Shown one piece after another: positions 1 to 8,191 of a stretch of DNA of 64,000 nucleotides. Every line of letters starts with the position of its first letter. Position 1 is the stretch's first letter. Under the pieces are notes generated by a model. That model saw nothing but the letters and a program-made list of their open reading frames with translations, ran no database searches and was not told the DNA's origin. This DNA is from Nemesobacter sp965204665 (GTDB lineage: Bacteria; Desulfobacterota_D; UBA1144; Nemesobacterales; Nemesobacteraceae), in assembly GCA_965204665.1 (NCBI GenBank), contig OZ242002.1:496001-560000 (forward strand), in the 5' to 3' direction. A program made the position numbers and the translations under genes.

Positions 1-407
1 CCTTGAAACGTGGTCTCGAAAGATTCGTTTTCTATATACTTGAAGCCTTTTTCAAGAGTATCGAGCAGGTCCTCATCTTGAGTTCTCGCCATCTCGGCTA
101 TACCTGCCCACAGATACTCCGGTCTGATCACATAGTGCACTCTTCTGCGCATATGTTTTTCAAAAAGGGGTACATCTTCAGCATTGCTGTCGTACCAGAC
201 CGATAAGGGCGAGCGTCTGTCGTCATCCGTGTCGGGGTAGTCCTCCTTCAGTAATCTTCGGGCGGCCGCTTCGTAGTTGTCCGAGAGATAGCGCAGGAAC
301 AGAAATGAAAGCATGTAGTCGCGGAAGTCGTCGGCATCCATGGAACCCCGTAACCGGTCCGCGATTTCCCAGAGGGTTTTACCAAGGTCGCGTTCTTTTT
401 CCGTCAT
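1..407 (-). CDS. hsdM: Type I restriction-modification methyltransferase subunit HsdM (5' part only)
   Basis: The first 135 codons of a type I adenine-methyltransferase subunit; the rest lies beyond base 1. The translation starts MTEKERDLGKTLWEIADRL and continues with SMDADDFRDYMLSFLFLRYL, the typical helical N-terminal domain of HsdM. The SAM-binding and NPPF motifs would lie outside the window. In the family, two HsdM subunits and one HsdS make the methylase that protects host DNA and guides the HsdR endonuclease. The ATG (405-407) overlaps the hsdS stop (404-406) in an ATGA arrangement, so translation is probably coupled to hsdS. If hsdS is frame-shifted upstream (see hsdS), ribosomes might still reach hsdM through a restart inside hsdS. 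Identification is firm; everything after codon 135 is unseen. Confidence 0.93.
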   Translation of the reverse strand, partial: MTEKERDLGKTLWEIADRLRGSMDADDFRDYMLSFLFLRYLSDNYEAAARRLLKEDYPDTDDDRRSPLSVWYDSNAEDVPLFEKHMRRRVHYVIRPEYLWAGIAEMARTQDEDLLDTLEKGFKYIENESFETTFQ

Positions 408-1661
408 GCCGCGGGCTCCCGAGTGAGTTCATAATCCGTACAGGGAAACAACTGCTGCATCAGACCTTTTTTATGAGCCTTCAATGCATCGACTTTTCGG
501 GACTGCGCAGTGATCAGGTCGTCGATAGAAGTAAGGCAGTCGGCGATCTTCTGTTGCTCCTTCTCGTTTGGTAAAAAGAGACTGATCTTAGACAATGTAG
601 GAAACTTTAAATTCCAAGTATCGGATGTCAGACCCTGCGAGTTTCTTTGGAAAATTTGCATAACACTTTTCAACTTAAAATAAAACCCCCAGAATTCTGC
701 GTGCTGACCGACTTTAGGAATAAGCACCGTATAAGCTGGGCTAACAACACCTTCGCATTTTGAAACACCACTTGCACCCTGCCACATTCGCATTGAGTTG
801 TATGCAATATCGTTTACGTTCACTTTTTTATATTTTGACTTATCGGCAGGAGAGTTGTTTTTTCTATTCAAGTTTTTCGCGTGTATAACACCGCTTGATA
901 ACGATACAGATAACATTTCCTGAGTCTCATCACCCTTCTCTGTTCTTTCTGAAAACACTGAACCTAAACTTTTCTCCTCCCACTCCCCCGCATCCCGAAA
1001 CTCCGGAAACCGCAGCTCGGGCACCGTTTCACCTTCCGCCGGAAACAGCCGCTGCATCAGACCTTTCTTATGAGCCTTCAATGCATCGACTTTCCGGGAC
1101 TGAGCAGTGATCAGATCGTCGACAGAAGTCAGACAGTCGGCGATCTTCTGCTGCTCGCTCAGGGAGGGGATTCCCAGTGTAAGCAACTTAAGATGACTTG
1201 GATATAAATGAATGATTGTCGTTTTTTGTGCCAAATCTGAAAGTCTCATTTTTTGGGTAGGTGTGTTCAAATAATATGCCAAGAATATTCCGTTCTGCTG
1301 ACTGCGGATGATATTTATGTCTCCCCCCAATGCAACTCCATCAACGCATATACAAGAAGCCGATGCTGTATGAGAGGCAGGAATAACTACATCATTTATT
1401 TTACCCATAACCAGTTCAGAAACGGGAACTTCTGTGCTGGAAATAACATTTGAAATAGTTTCTCCGTAGTGGGTGTAGAGTTCACCACACTGAATACACT
1501 TTACTGCCCCGTTGTCTGTAACATCTTTTTTCGAAATCCCTTTCCCTTTGCTGATCTTAGAAATATATCCTAATCTCTTTTGCTTCCACCCCCCCCCCTA
1601 AATCCCGAAACTCAGGAAACCGCAGCTCGGGCACCGATTTCTTTTTCTCCCGATCAATCAT
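404..1661 (-). CDS. hsdS: Type I specificity subunit HsdS, frame-off at a G10 tract (phase-variable)
   Basis: Target-recognition subunit of the type I system. An ATG at 1659-1661 overlaps the hsdR stop and reads MIDREKKKSVPELRFPEFRD, then meets ten G (1589-1598 on the plus strand as C) and stops ten codons later. In another frame, from the tract onward, the ORF runs WKQKRLGYISKISKGKG to the stop at 404 and carries two target-recognition regions. The two conserved regions are almost the same, EQQKIADCLTS followed by DDLITAQSRKVDALKAHKKG. The linker VPELRFPEFRD occurs both before the tract and in mid-protein (near 1005), which shows that the pre-tract segment belongs to the gene. With nine (or twelve) G the frame is continuous; nine G gives 418 residues, a normal HsdS length. 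An internal ATG at 1408 could give a 334-residue form lacking part of the first recognition domain. As sequenced, the full-length protein is predicted OFF. Confidence 0.9.
444..560 (-). repeat. Direct repeat in hsdS, distal copy (pairs with 1041-1157)
   Basis: This stretch and 1041-1157 are about 90% identical direct repeats coding for the two conserved helical regions of HsdS (QKIADCLTS...KAHKKGLMQ). A second shorter pair, 994-1025 and 1605-1636, codes for the PELRFPEFRD linker. Such repeats are usual in HsdS, but the high DNA identity allows recombination that would exchange or delete a recognition domain. Confidence 0.85.
1041..1157 (-). repeat. Direct repeat in hsdS, proximal copy (pairs with 444-560)
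   Basis: Proximal copy of the internal hsdS direct repeat; it encodes the conserved region after the first recognition domain. Differences from 444-560 are scattered single bases, many of them silent. Confidence 0.85.
1589..1598 (-). repeat. Homopolymer G10 (coding strand) in hsdS, frame switch
   Basis: Ten consecutive C on the plus strand. Counting is supported by both flanking frames: upstream codons end ...RDLGGG, downstream codons begin GGGW, and the two are one base out of register. The mid-gene copy of the same motif (near 970-1000) reads RDAGEW with no homopolymer. The tract therefore sits exactly at the variable glycine position of a repeated motif. Confidence 0.9.
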
Positions 1662-4600
1662 ATGCGGACAACCCCGATATATTCCGCCCTCCGGCCCGTT
1701 TTCTCAGTAACGGCACCAAGTCTTTCATCAACGCATCCTCTTTCTGGATACGGGTCCTGAAACCCAGACCCCGCGACGGTACTAAGTCGCCGAGCCGTTC
1801 ATGGTCGAAAACCATAAGGTTTATAACAACATCAACAAAATTCTGCAAAGCCCTCTCTTCTATTCCGTGCTTCTCCGCTGTAGCCGCAACAGCCCTTCCG
1901 AACTCCTCATCCTTGAATTTCTGATAACCTTCACTGACATCCTCTCTGCTCAGTTTTTTCCCCGCTTCGAGACTACCGACATATGCCTTGAGATCTTCGC
2001 GCTCATCCATGAACTTGGAGTCGGAGCAGATGAGTCCGACAATCTGCTCACGAGTCATCTTTTCTCTGCCGGGTTGTTCTCCGGTGTATCTGGAGACTAA
2101 ATCCATGATGTAGTCATAATCGATCAGCGCCGACGCGAACAGCACGAACTCGAAATCCAGTTGCTGAACTTCATCGCCGACCGCCCCCGAGTCCCTTTCC
2201 TGCTGCTTCTTCAGATGCTCCGCAGTCTCCAAATAAGCTCCTCGGAATCCGCGCAACTCATCTTCGGGCATAAGCAACTCTATCTTCTCCCTGTTGTCAT
2301 CTCCGAGGTCCGTGTATTGGTCCAGCTGGGTTCTCAAGCGTTGCACCTCTTTGAAACGGTTAACAAATTCAGCGCGTGAGCTGTCTCCTTTAAGACCGAC
2401 CACCTGCGACGGTACGCAGTCAAGACCATTTGACTCCATGAAGGTTTTAAGATTGTCCAAGGCAACCTCGAATTCTTCCATAACTTCCGGCACTGAATCA
2501 ACCAGCCAGATCTTTTTCGCCCGACTCAATTCCTTACCCGAAAACAATGCTATGGCTTCGTTTACCGCATCCTCCTGATTTCGAAAATCCAGAATGCTGC
2601 CGTAGGGCTTGGTATCGTTCAATACCCTGTTGGTCCGTGAAAACGCCTGGATCAGTCCGTGATGCTTCAGATTCTTGTCCACATACAAAGTCTTGAGATA
2701 CTTGGAGTCGAAACCTGTGAGCAGCATATCCACCACTATCACAATGTCGATTCTTTCTCTGCGCGGATAGTCCTCGTTCACGTATTCGTGGTTCTTGATA
2801 CGTTGCTGCACATCCTGATAGTAAAGATCAAACTCGCCGATTCCGTGATCGGTTCCGTACTGCGCATTGTAGTCGGCAATGATGGCGTCGAGGGCTTTTT
2901 TCTTTTTGTCCGGCTCTTGTTTGTTGTCTTCTTTTTCCTGCGGCAGGTCTTCCTGTATCTGCTGTACATCTTTATTGCCTTCGGCCGGCGGCGAAAATAC
3001 GCAGGCTATATTCAGAGGTTCATACCCCTCTTCCTCCTCCGCTCTTCTTGTCTGTGCATTCTTGAACAACTCGTAATACTTTATCGCATCGTTGATTGAG
3101 GCCGTGGCCAGTATCGCGTTGAAACGACGCCGACAGGTAGCAGCATCGTGCTTATTCAGTATCTCGTCCACTATAGTCTCGGACTCCGACGACTTAGATT
3201 TTACCCTACCCTTCCCATCCCCTTTATCGTCTTTCAGCCTCTCACCGAAATAGTCGATATGAAAACGCAGTACGTGACGGTCATCTATCGCGTTCGTTAT
3301 GGTGTAGGCATGCAGTTCCTTCTCGAAAATATCCTTGGTGGTCCTGAATGAGCCGATGTTACCGTCAATCTGTCTGTAACTGGAATTCTCTTCAAATATC
3401 GGCGTACCGGTAAACCCGAACAACTGCGCTTCGGGAAAAAACTCTTTGATCGATTTGTGATTCTCTCCGAACTGCGAGCGGTGGCATTCGTCAAAAATAA
3501 ACACCATGCGCTTGTCCCGAAGCGGCTTCAATCGTTCCTTATAGGTAAGTTTTCCCTTGCTCTTCTTGAATTGATTCCGTCCGCTGTTCTCATCGAGCGC
3601 AAGCCCCAACTTCTGTATCGTAGTGACGATGACCTTATCCGTATAATCTTCAGACAGCATCCGCCGCACCAGCATCCCGGTGTTGGTGTTCTGCTCGACG
3701 CAACCTTCCTGAAACCTGTTGAATTCCTCCCGCGTCTGACGATCAAGATCCTTACGGTCTACTACGAACAGACATTTTTCTATATCAGGATTATCTTTCA
3801 GAAGTGTAGAGGCTTTGAATGACGTGAGCGTCTTTCCGCTGCCCGTAGTATGCCAGATATAACCGTTGCCGCGGCCCTGCTCAATGCAGTCCACTATCGC
3901 TTTTACCGCATAGATCTGATAAGGTCTCATTATCAGTAAGCGCTTCTCGCTGACCACCAACACCATGTACCGACTGATCATCTTTCCCAACGCGCATTTG
4001 GCAAGAAAATCTTCAGCAAAATCGTGCAGATGAACGACAGGTTTGTTATCTTTATCAGCATGCCTGTAGATGGGCAGAAAACGCTCATCGGCATTAAAAC
4101 TGAAATGTCGGTCGGCATTGTTCGCAAAGTACAGCGTGTTGCTTTCGTTGCTGACGATGAACAACTGCACGAAACAAAGCAGGGTGTTGGTATAACCGTT
4201 GCCCGGGTCGTTCTTGTAACGAACGATCTGCTCCATTGCCCGCCGCGGGGTTATCTCCAACATCTTCAACTCGATCTGCGCCGCAGGCACCCCGTTTATC
4301 AGCAGTATGACATCATAACGGTGATAACTGTTGTCAGTGTTTATCCGCAGCTGATTGATCACTTCAAAGTCGTTCTTGCACCAGTCGCTGGTATTAACAA
4401 GCGTGTACTGAAGCGGCGTTCCGTCTTCACGAATAAACGTATTTCTCTCTCGAAGGGTCTGTGCCGCCGTGAACACATCCGCGGTGATTATATCACTCTG
4501 CAGTCGAGAGAATTCCGCATCGGTAAGAGTCACATGGTTGAGCGCCTCGAATTTTTCTCGGAAGTTTTTTTCCAGAGAGTCTCTGTCCCGAATATCGCCG

Positions 4601-4668
4601 CGATAGGTGTATTTGAGATCTTTCAGTTTTTCGATCAGAGATTCTTCTATCTGTTGTTCCTTTCTCAT
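1654..4668 (-). CDS. hsdR: Type I restriction endonuclease/translocase subunit HsdR
   Basis: 1004 residues, normal for HsdR. It is the ATP-driven motor and nuclease of the type I complex, cutting unmodified DNA at a distance from the recognition site. The N-terminal nuclease core is visible: YRYDVILLINGVPAAQIELK matches the PD-(D/E)xK pattern (about residues 117-136). The SF2 helicase follows: GYIWHTTGSGKT (Walker A), FIFDECHRSQFGE (DEAD-like box), FGFTGTP, and QAFSRTNRVLND (motif VI). The C-terminal helical region would contact HsdM/HsdS. It is the first gene of the R-S-M operon; its stop overlaps the hsdS ATG. No strong ribosome-binding site precedes the ATG at 4668 and I found no convincing promoter. 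If hsdS is off, HsdR alone should be inactive on DNA, because HsdS brings target recognition. Confidence 0.95.
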   Translation of the reverse strand: MRKEQQIEESLIEKLKDLKYTYRGDIRDRDSLEKNFREKFEALNHVTLTDAEFSRLQSDIITADVFTAAQTLRERNTFIREDGTPLQYTLVNTSDWCKNDFEVINQLRINTDNSYHRYDVILLINGVPAAQIELKMLEITPRRAMEQIVRYKNDPGNGYTNTLLCFVQLFIVSNESNTLYFANNADRHFSFNADERFLPIYRHADKDNKPVVHLHDFAEDFLAKCALGKMISRYMVLVVSEKRLLIMRPYQIYAVKAIVDCIEQGRGNGYIWHTTGSGKTLTSFKASTLLKDNPDIEKCLFVVDRKDLDRQTREEFNRFQEGCVEQNTNTGMLVRRMLSEDYTDKVIVTTIQKLGLALDENSGRNQFKKSKGKLTYKERLKPLRDKRMVFIFDECHRSQFGENHKSIKEFFPEAQLFGFTGTPIFEENSSYRQIDGNIGSFRTTKDIFEKELHAYTITNAIDDRHVLRFHIDYFGERLKDDKGDGKGRVKSKSSESETIVDEILNKHDAATCRRRFNAILATASINDAIKYYELFKNAQTRRAEEEEGYEPLNIACVFSPPAEGNKDVQQIQEDLPQEKEDNKQEPDKKKKALDAIIADYNAQYGTDHGIGEFDLYYQDVQQRIKNHEYVNEDYPRRERIDIVIVVDMLLTGFDSKYLKTLYVDKNLKHHGLIQAFSRTNRVLNDTKPYGSILDFRNQEDAVNEAIALFSGKELSRAKKIWLVDSVPEVMEEFEVALDNLKTFMESNGLDCVPSQVVGLKGDSSRAEFVNRFKEVQRLRTQLDQYTDLGDDNREKIELLMPEDELRGFRGAYLETAEHLKKQQERDSGAVGDEVQQLDFEFVLFASALIDYDYIMDLVSRYTGEQPGREKMTREQIVGLICSDSKFMDEREDLKAYVGSLEAGKKLSREDVSEGYQKFKDEEFGRAVAATAEKHGIEERALQNFVDVVINLMVFDHERLGDLVPSRGLGFRTRIQKEDALMKDLVPLLRKRAGGRNISGLSAYD

Positions 4669-4913
4669 GATTCAGACCGCCTCATCGTGCCGTGAATACA
4701 TCTTCCATGACATCTCTCGGATATAAAAATTATTGCGTGAAATACAGCAGTGTTGGAAGTCCTCTGACCCGACAGCCCTTAATTGCATGTTCCCTAAAAC
4801 TAACAACAACCCCCGATAGTTGTCAATCGTTCGTCGTTTTAAGAGACATCAACCTAAGTTGATCATAAACCGTTTTTTGATTGATACAGCGCAACTCTCT
4901 CTTCAAACGAGTC

Positions 4914-4939
4914 TTGACTTATATGGGGGGGGGTAGAAT
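4914..4939 (+). promoter_or_regulatory. Candidate phase-variable promoter (TTGACT - N14 incl. G9 - TAGAAT)
   Basis: TTGACT at 4914-4919 and TAGAAT at 4934-4939, separated by 14 bases of which the last nine are G (4925-4933) and abut the -10. It lies about 60 bases before the lipoprotein ATG at 4999. The spacer is three short of the usual 17, so the promoter is predicted weak or off with G9 and best near G12. The same layout occurs at 13917-13944. Confidence 0.65.
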
Positions 4940-4998
4940 CAAATACAATGTTGGCCATAGAGATTTATAACGAGTGAGCCAAAAAGGAGGAACTACTT

Positions 4999-5526
4999 AT
5001 GAAAAAGTTATCCGTTCTGTTGTTGGGTTTGTTTGTCGTGAGCTGCGGCGGCGGTGATGGTGATGGTGATGGTGATGGTGACTATGGTTACAATTGCTCC
5101 GTTTCGCGTGTTCGAATTGAATGGCCTTCTTTCAACTACCAACCTGCGGAAAACCTGCTCGGTACATGGGAATGTGATTATGGAAGTTTCACATCAACGG
5201 AAACTTATAACGCAGACGGCACTTATTCAGCAAGTTACGACTCGATGCCCTCCGAATCCCACAATCTAGATGTTTGGGAAGAATGTCGGATCGGAACTCG
5301 TCCCCCGAATGGAAAAGGCTGGTGGAAAACCGTCCCCCGTGATAACGGTGTTTTCTATTATTGCCAAAGAAGTGACAACGATCTCGCTACTGTTCTTTGC
5401 GGGGATATTATCTTCGAGACGCCAGATCTGTTGAGGATACCCCCACAAACCCCAAGAGCTTTTTCCAACAGCGGAACTATCGGGCTTCCGATAAACCAAA
5501 CGGCATATTGTGAAAGGGTAAATTAA
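4999..5526 (+). CDS. Small cysteine-rich lipoprotein with Gly-Asp repeat linker
   Basis: A 175-residue predicted lipoprotein of unknown function. The signal peptide MKKLSVLLLGLFVVSC ends in a lipobox (VVSC), with Cys16 as the lipid anchor. A flexible GGGDGDGDGDGD linker follows, then a compact domain with GTWECDYGSF and a TYNADGTYSASY stretch. This recalls small extracytoplasmic beta-barrel domains, but I cannot assign a family. Six further Cys could form three disulfides, consistent with a periplasmic or surface location. A perfect AAGGAGG ribosome-binding site lies 11 bases before the ATG. Transcription likely starts from the G9 promoter just upstream. It stands alone between the hsd operon (opposite strand) and cofG. 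The linker is coded by an in-frame hexanucleotide repeat. Confidence 0.85.
   Translation: MKKLSVLLLGLFVVSCGGGDGDGDGDGDYGYNCSVSRVRIEWPSFNYQPAENLLGTWECDYGSFTSTETYNADGTYSASYDSMPSESHNLDVWEECRIGTRPPNGKGWWKTVPRDNGVFYYCQRSDNDLATVLCGDIIFETPDLLRIPPQTPRAFSNSGTIGLPINQTAYCERVN
5053..5082 (+). repeat. Hexanucleotide tandem repeat (GGTGAT)x4 + GGTGAC
   Basis: Five tandem hexamers coding for Gly-Asp dipeptides just after the lipidated cysteine. Changes in copy number keep frame and would only change linker length. Confidence 0.9.
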
Positions 5527-5616
5527 CGATCCTTACTAAACCTTCATCGCATCCCGCTGTTGCGTTTCCGTATCTGATCCGAGATACTTAAAGGTTCGGA
5601 TTGTAGTCCGGATACG

Positions 5617-6924
5617 ATGACTCGTTTGACGGAAAAATCCGGACGGAAAACAAGAGTGGTCCAGATGAAACTTTTTGCGGGTATTTGGGAGGAAACATTC
5701 AGTACGCGGGAAAGCGTCATGCTGCTTGATGTCTTCGGCGGAGTGGAGTTTTCCGAACTCCGCGCATCTTCCCGACTTGAAAAAATAATATCCAAGGCAC
5801 TTGAAGGAGAAACCCCGATTCGGGACGAGTCCCTTTATTTGTCGCAGATTCCTCCCGAGGAAATTCCGTTTCTTCTTCTCGCCGCCTCGGCAGTAAGAAA
5901 CCGTTCCAAGGGAAAGACAGTCACATACTCAAAAAATGTTTTTGTGCCTCTCACTCGTTTATGCAGGGACCGCTGCGGTTACTGCACATTCAAGATAGAG
6001 CCCGGAGAAGGAAACCTGTTCATGCTTCCGGGACAAGTCATTGATATTGCGAAAAAGGGGGCTGGTGCCGGTTGCACAGAACTTCTTTTCGTCACAGGCG
6101 ACAAGCCGGAACTGGCATATGACGTGTACAGAGACGCTCTTGGGGAAATAGGCTACGACACCACCGCCGAGTACCTCATAGAGATGGGGAAAACGGGTCT
6201 TGAAGAGGGCATATTCCCGCACACTAATCTCGGACTGTCCACAACAGAGGAGCTTTCACAGTTCCGCAAAAGCAATCCCAGCATGGGGCTTATGCTTGAA
6301 AACATAAGCGACAGACTGCTTCGCAAAGGAAACGCGCACCACGGATGCGCTGACAAAGTCCCCGGACTCAGAATGCAAACCATGGAGATTGCCGGAGAAC
6401 TGTCCATTCCCTGGACGAGCGGCATCCTCGTCGGAATTGGTGAAACGTTCGAGGAAAGAATCGATTCGCTTTACGCGCTTCGTGAACTGTCGCTTGAGTA
6501 TGGACATCTTCAGGAAATAATTATCCAGAACTTCAATCCCAAAGAAGGTATAAAGATGGAACGATACCCCCCGGCCGATTTTCTTGAGATGCTCAAGACC
6601 GTAGCCATATCAAGACTTGTGTTCGGAGGAGATATGAACATACAGATTCCCCCGAACCTGAACAACAGAAACTTCGTCTTTTATCTTCTTGCGGGAGTAA
6701 ACGACCTGGGAGGAGTATCCCCTCTCACAATAGATTATGTGAACCCCGAGGCTCCGTGGCCGCAGGTGGAACGAATGGAACGCGAGGTAAGAGCGCTGGG
6801 CTATCAACTGCGGGAAAGACTGCCTGTTTACCCGGAGTACATAAGCGAACGGTGGATAGACCCCTATGTCCTGGGCAAAGTAAGAGAAAGAGTTGGAGAT
6901 GACGGATACGTTCCCGTGAACTGA
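5617..6924 (+). CDS. cofG: FO synthase subunit 1 (7,8-didemethyl-8-hydroxy-5-deazariboflavin synthase, CofG)
   Basis: Radical SAM enzyme that, with CofH, makes FO, the chromophore of coenzyme F420. The radical SAM cluster motif is CRDRCGYC (Cys116, Cys120, Cys123 from this start), preceded by the CofG-like KNVFVPLTRLC. Later segments typical of the family are HTNLGL, SMGLMLENIS, TSGILVGIGET and IQNFNPKEG. At 435 residues it is longer than many archaeal CofG. The first 34 residues look dispensable, and ATG codons at 5665 or 5719 (MLLDVFGGVEFSELR) may be the true start; no clear ribosome-binding site decides. cofH follows after six bases, so the pair is co-transcribed. The genes for F420 completion (cofC, cofD, cofE) are not in the window. 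Assignment to CofG is strong; the start is uncertain. Confidence 0.92.
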   Translation: MTRLTEKSGRKTRVVQMKLFAGIWEETFSTRESVMLLDVFGGVEFSELRASSRLEKIISKALEGETPIRDESLYLSQIPPEEIPFLLLAASAVRNRSKGKTVTYSKNVFVPLTRLCRDRCGYCTFKIEPGEGNLFMLPGQVIDIAKKGAGAGCTELLFVTGDKPELAYDVYRDALGEIGYDTTAEYLIEMGKTGLEEGIFPHTNLGLSTTEELSQFRKSNPSMGLMLENISDRLLRKGNAHHGCADKVPGLRMQTMEIAGELSIPWTSGILVGIGETFEERIDSLYALRELSLEYGHLQEIIIQNFNPKEGIKMERYPPADFLEMLKTVAISRLVFGGDMNIQIPPNLNNRNFVFYLLAGVNDLGGVSPLTIDYVNPEAPWPQVERMEREVRALGYQLRERLPVYPEYISERWIDPYVLGKVRERVGDDGYVPVN

Positions 6925-6930
6925 AAGAAT

Positions 6931-8130
6931 ATGGAAGATATAAAAGAGACGACCGAATTTATAGAACAGATAAGACCCTCGGGGGTTGAAGGCGCTCTTT
7001 TACGCATAAACGGTTCTGCGGGAAGAATCATCGAGGATGCTCTTTGCGGAAAAGAGGTGTCGGTCGATGACGGAGTCCGTCTTTTCGAGATGGATGACCC
7101 GGAGGAAATAGCGGCTCTGGCTCTCGCTGCGGACCACATAAGAAAGGAAGATGTAGGAGATGTCGTCACCTATGTCGTGAACAGAAACATAAATTTCACG
7201 AACATATGCGACGTCTACTGCGGATTCTGCAACTTCATGGCTGATGAGGGAGACGACAGAGCCTACTTCCTTTCCATGGATGAGGTGGCCGAAAGAACGA
7301 TTGAGGCCCGCGAGATAGGAGCCACGGAGGTCTGCATGCAGGGAGGCATGCACCCGGAAATAGACGGTGACTTCTACATAGAACTTATAAAAACCGTCAA
7401 GAAGGCCGTACCCGACATGCACACCCATGCTTTCTCGCCCTACGAGATATATTACGGCGCAAAAACCTTGGGTATGGAGGAAGAGGAGTTTATAAGAAGG
7501 CTCAAGGATGTAGGTCACAACACGTTTCCGGGAACGGCGGCCGAGGTGCTGGTGGAAGAAGTGAGGAAAATGATCGCTCCGAGGAAAATACCCACGGAGG
7601 TATGGATAAGGGTGGTGAAAAAAGCCCACAGAGAGGGAATGAGAACGACATCCACGATAATGTACGGACATCTGGACAAACGTCATCACTGGGCCGTACA
7701 CTTGGGAATCCTCAGGGACATTCAGAAAGAAACAGGAGGATTCACCGAATTTGTTCCACTGCGGTTCATTCCCTGGAACACCAGACTTTTCACCCATTCC
7801 AAGGGAAAGGTCAGACAGGGGCCGACAGACCTCGACCAACTTAAGATGTATGCGGTCTCCCGCATGATGCTTCGCGGGTGGATAAACAACATACAGGTCT
7901 CCTGGGTGAAGCAGGGTCCGGAATTCGCTCAGTTCTCTCTTACGGCAGGTGCGAATGATTTCGGCGGAACTCTTATGGAGGAACAGATATCCCGGTTTGC
8001 GGGAGCAAGTTACGGGCAGTACTTTCCACCCGAGGAATTCAGAAAACTCACCAGGGAAATAGGAAGAATTCCGGCCGAGAGAAACACCACCTACGGAATA
8101 CTGAAAACGTTTGAAAACGGCGAAGCCTGA
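6931..8130 (+). CDS. cofH: FO synthase subunit 2 (CofH, radical SAM)
   Basis: Partner of CofG; in the family it joins a tyrosine-derived radical to the ribityl-uracil precursor of FO. The motif CDVYCGFC gives Cys93, Cys97 and Cys100 as ligands of the 4Fe-4S cluster. Further landmarks are EVCMQGGMHPEIDGD, HAFSPYEIYYGA, FPGTAAEVL, TTSTIMYGH, TGGFTEFVPLRF, NNIQVSWVKQGP and GANDFGGTLMEE, all in the order seen in CofH. The related menaquinone enzymes MqnC and MqnE share the fold, but the adjacent CofG and these motifs favour CofH. Length 399 residues is normal. Only six bases separate it from cofG. A 61-base gap separates its stop from the next gene. Confidence 0.93.
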   Translation: MEDIKETTEFIEQIRPSGVEGALLRINGSAGRIIEDALCGKEVSVDDGVRLFEMDDPEEIAALALAADHIRKEDVGDVVTYVVNRNINFTNICDVYCGFCNFMADEGDDRAYFLSMDEVAERTIEAREIGATEVCMQGGMHPEIDGDFYIELIKTVKKAVPDMHTHAFSPYEIYYGAKTLGMEEEEFIRRLKDVGHNTFPGTAAEVLVEEVRKMIAPRKIPTEVWIRVVKKAHREGMRTTSTIMYGHLDKRHHWAVHLGILRDIQKETGGFTEFVPLRFIPWNTRLFTHSKGKVRQGPTDLDQLKMYAVSRMMLRGWINNIQVSWVKQGPEFAQFSLTAGANDFGGTLMEEQISRFAGASYGQYFPPEEFRKLTREIGRIPAERNTTYGILKTFENGEA

Positions 8131-8191
8131 AAATGCTTTACCGGAAGCGTCGAGTCATTCCCGGAAACGTCTCTGCTGAAAGGGGGCTTTG

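Noticed and set aside
404..1408. Taking the 334-residue frame as the whole hsdS gene
   Set aside because: Coding similarity to HsdS continues upstream to the G10 tract and, after a one-base shift, to an ATG overlapping the hsdR stop.
7000..7839. 279-codon minus-strand open frame opposite cofH
   Set aside because: cofH has all family motifs; the antisense frame shows none.
6931..8130. MqnC/MqnE of the futalosine pathway
   Set aside because: The adjacent CofG and the motif set, such as NNIQVSWVKQGP and GANDFGGTLMEE, fit CofH better.
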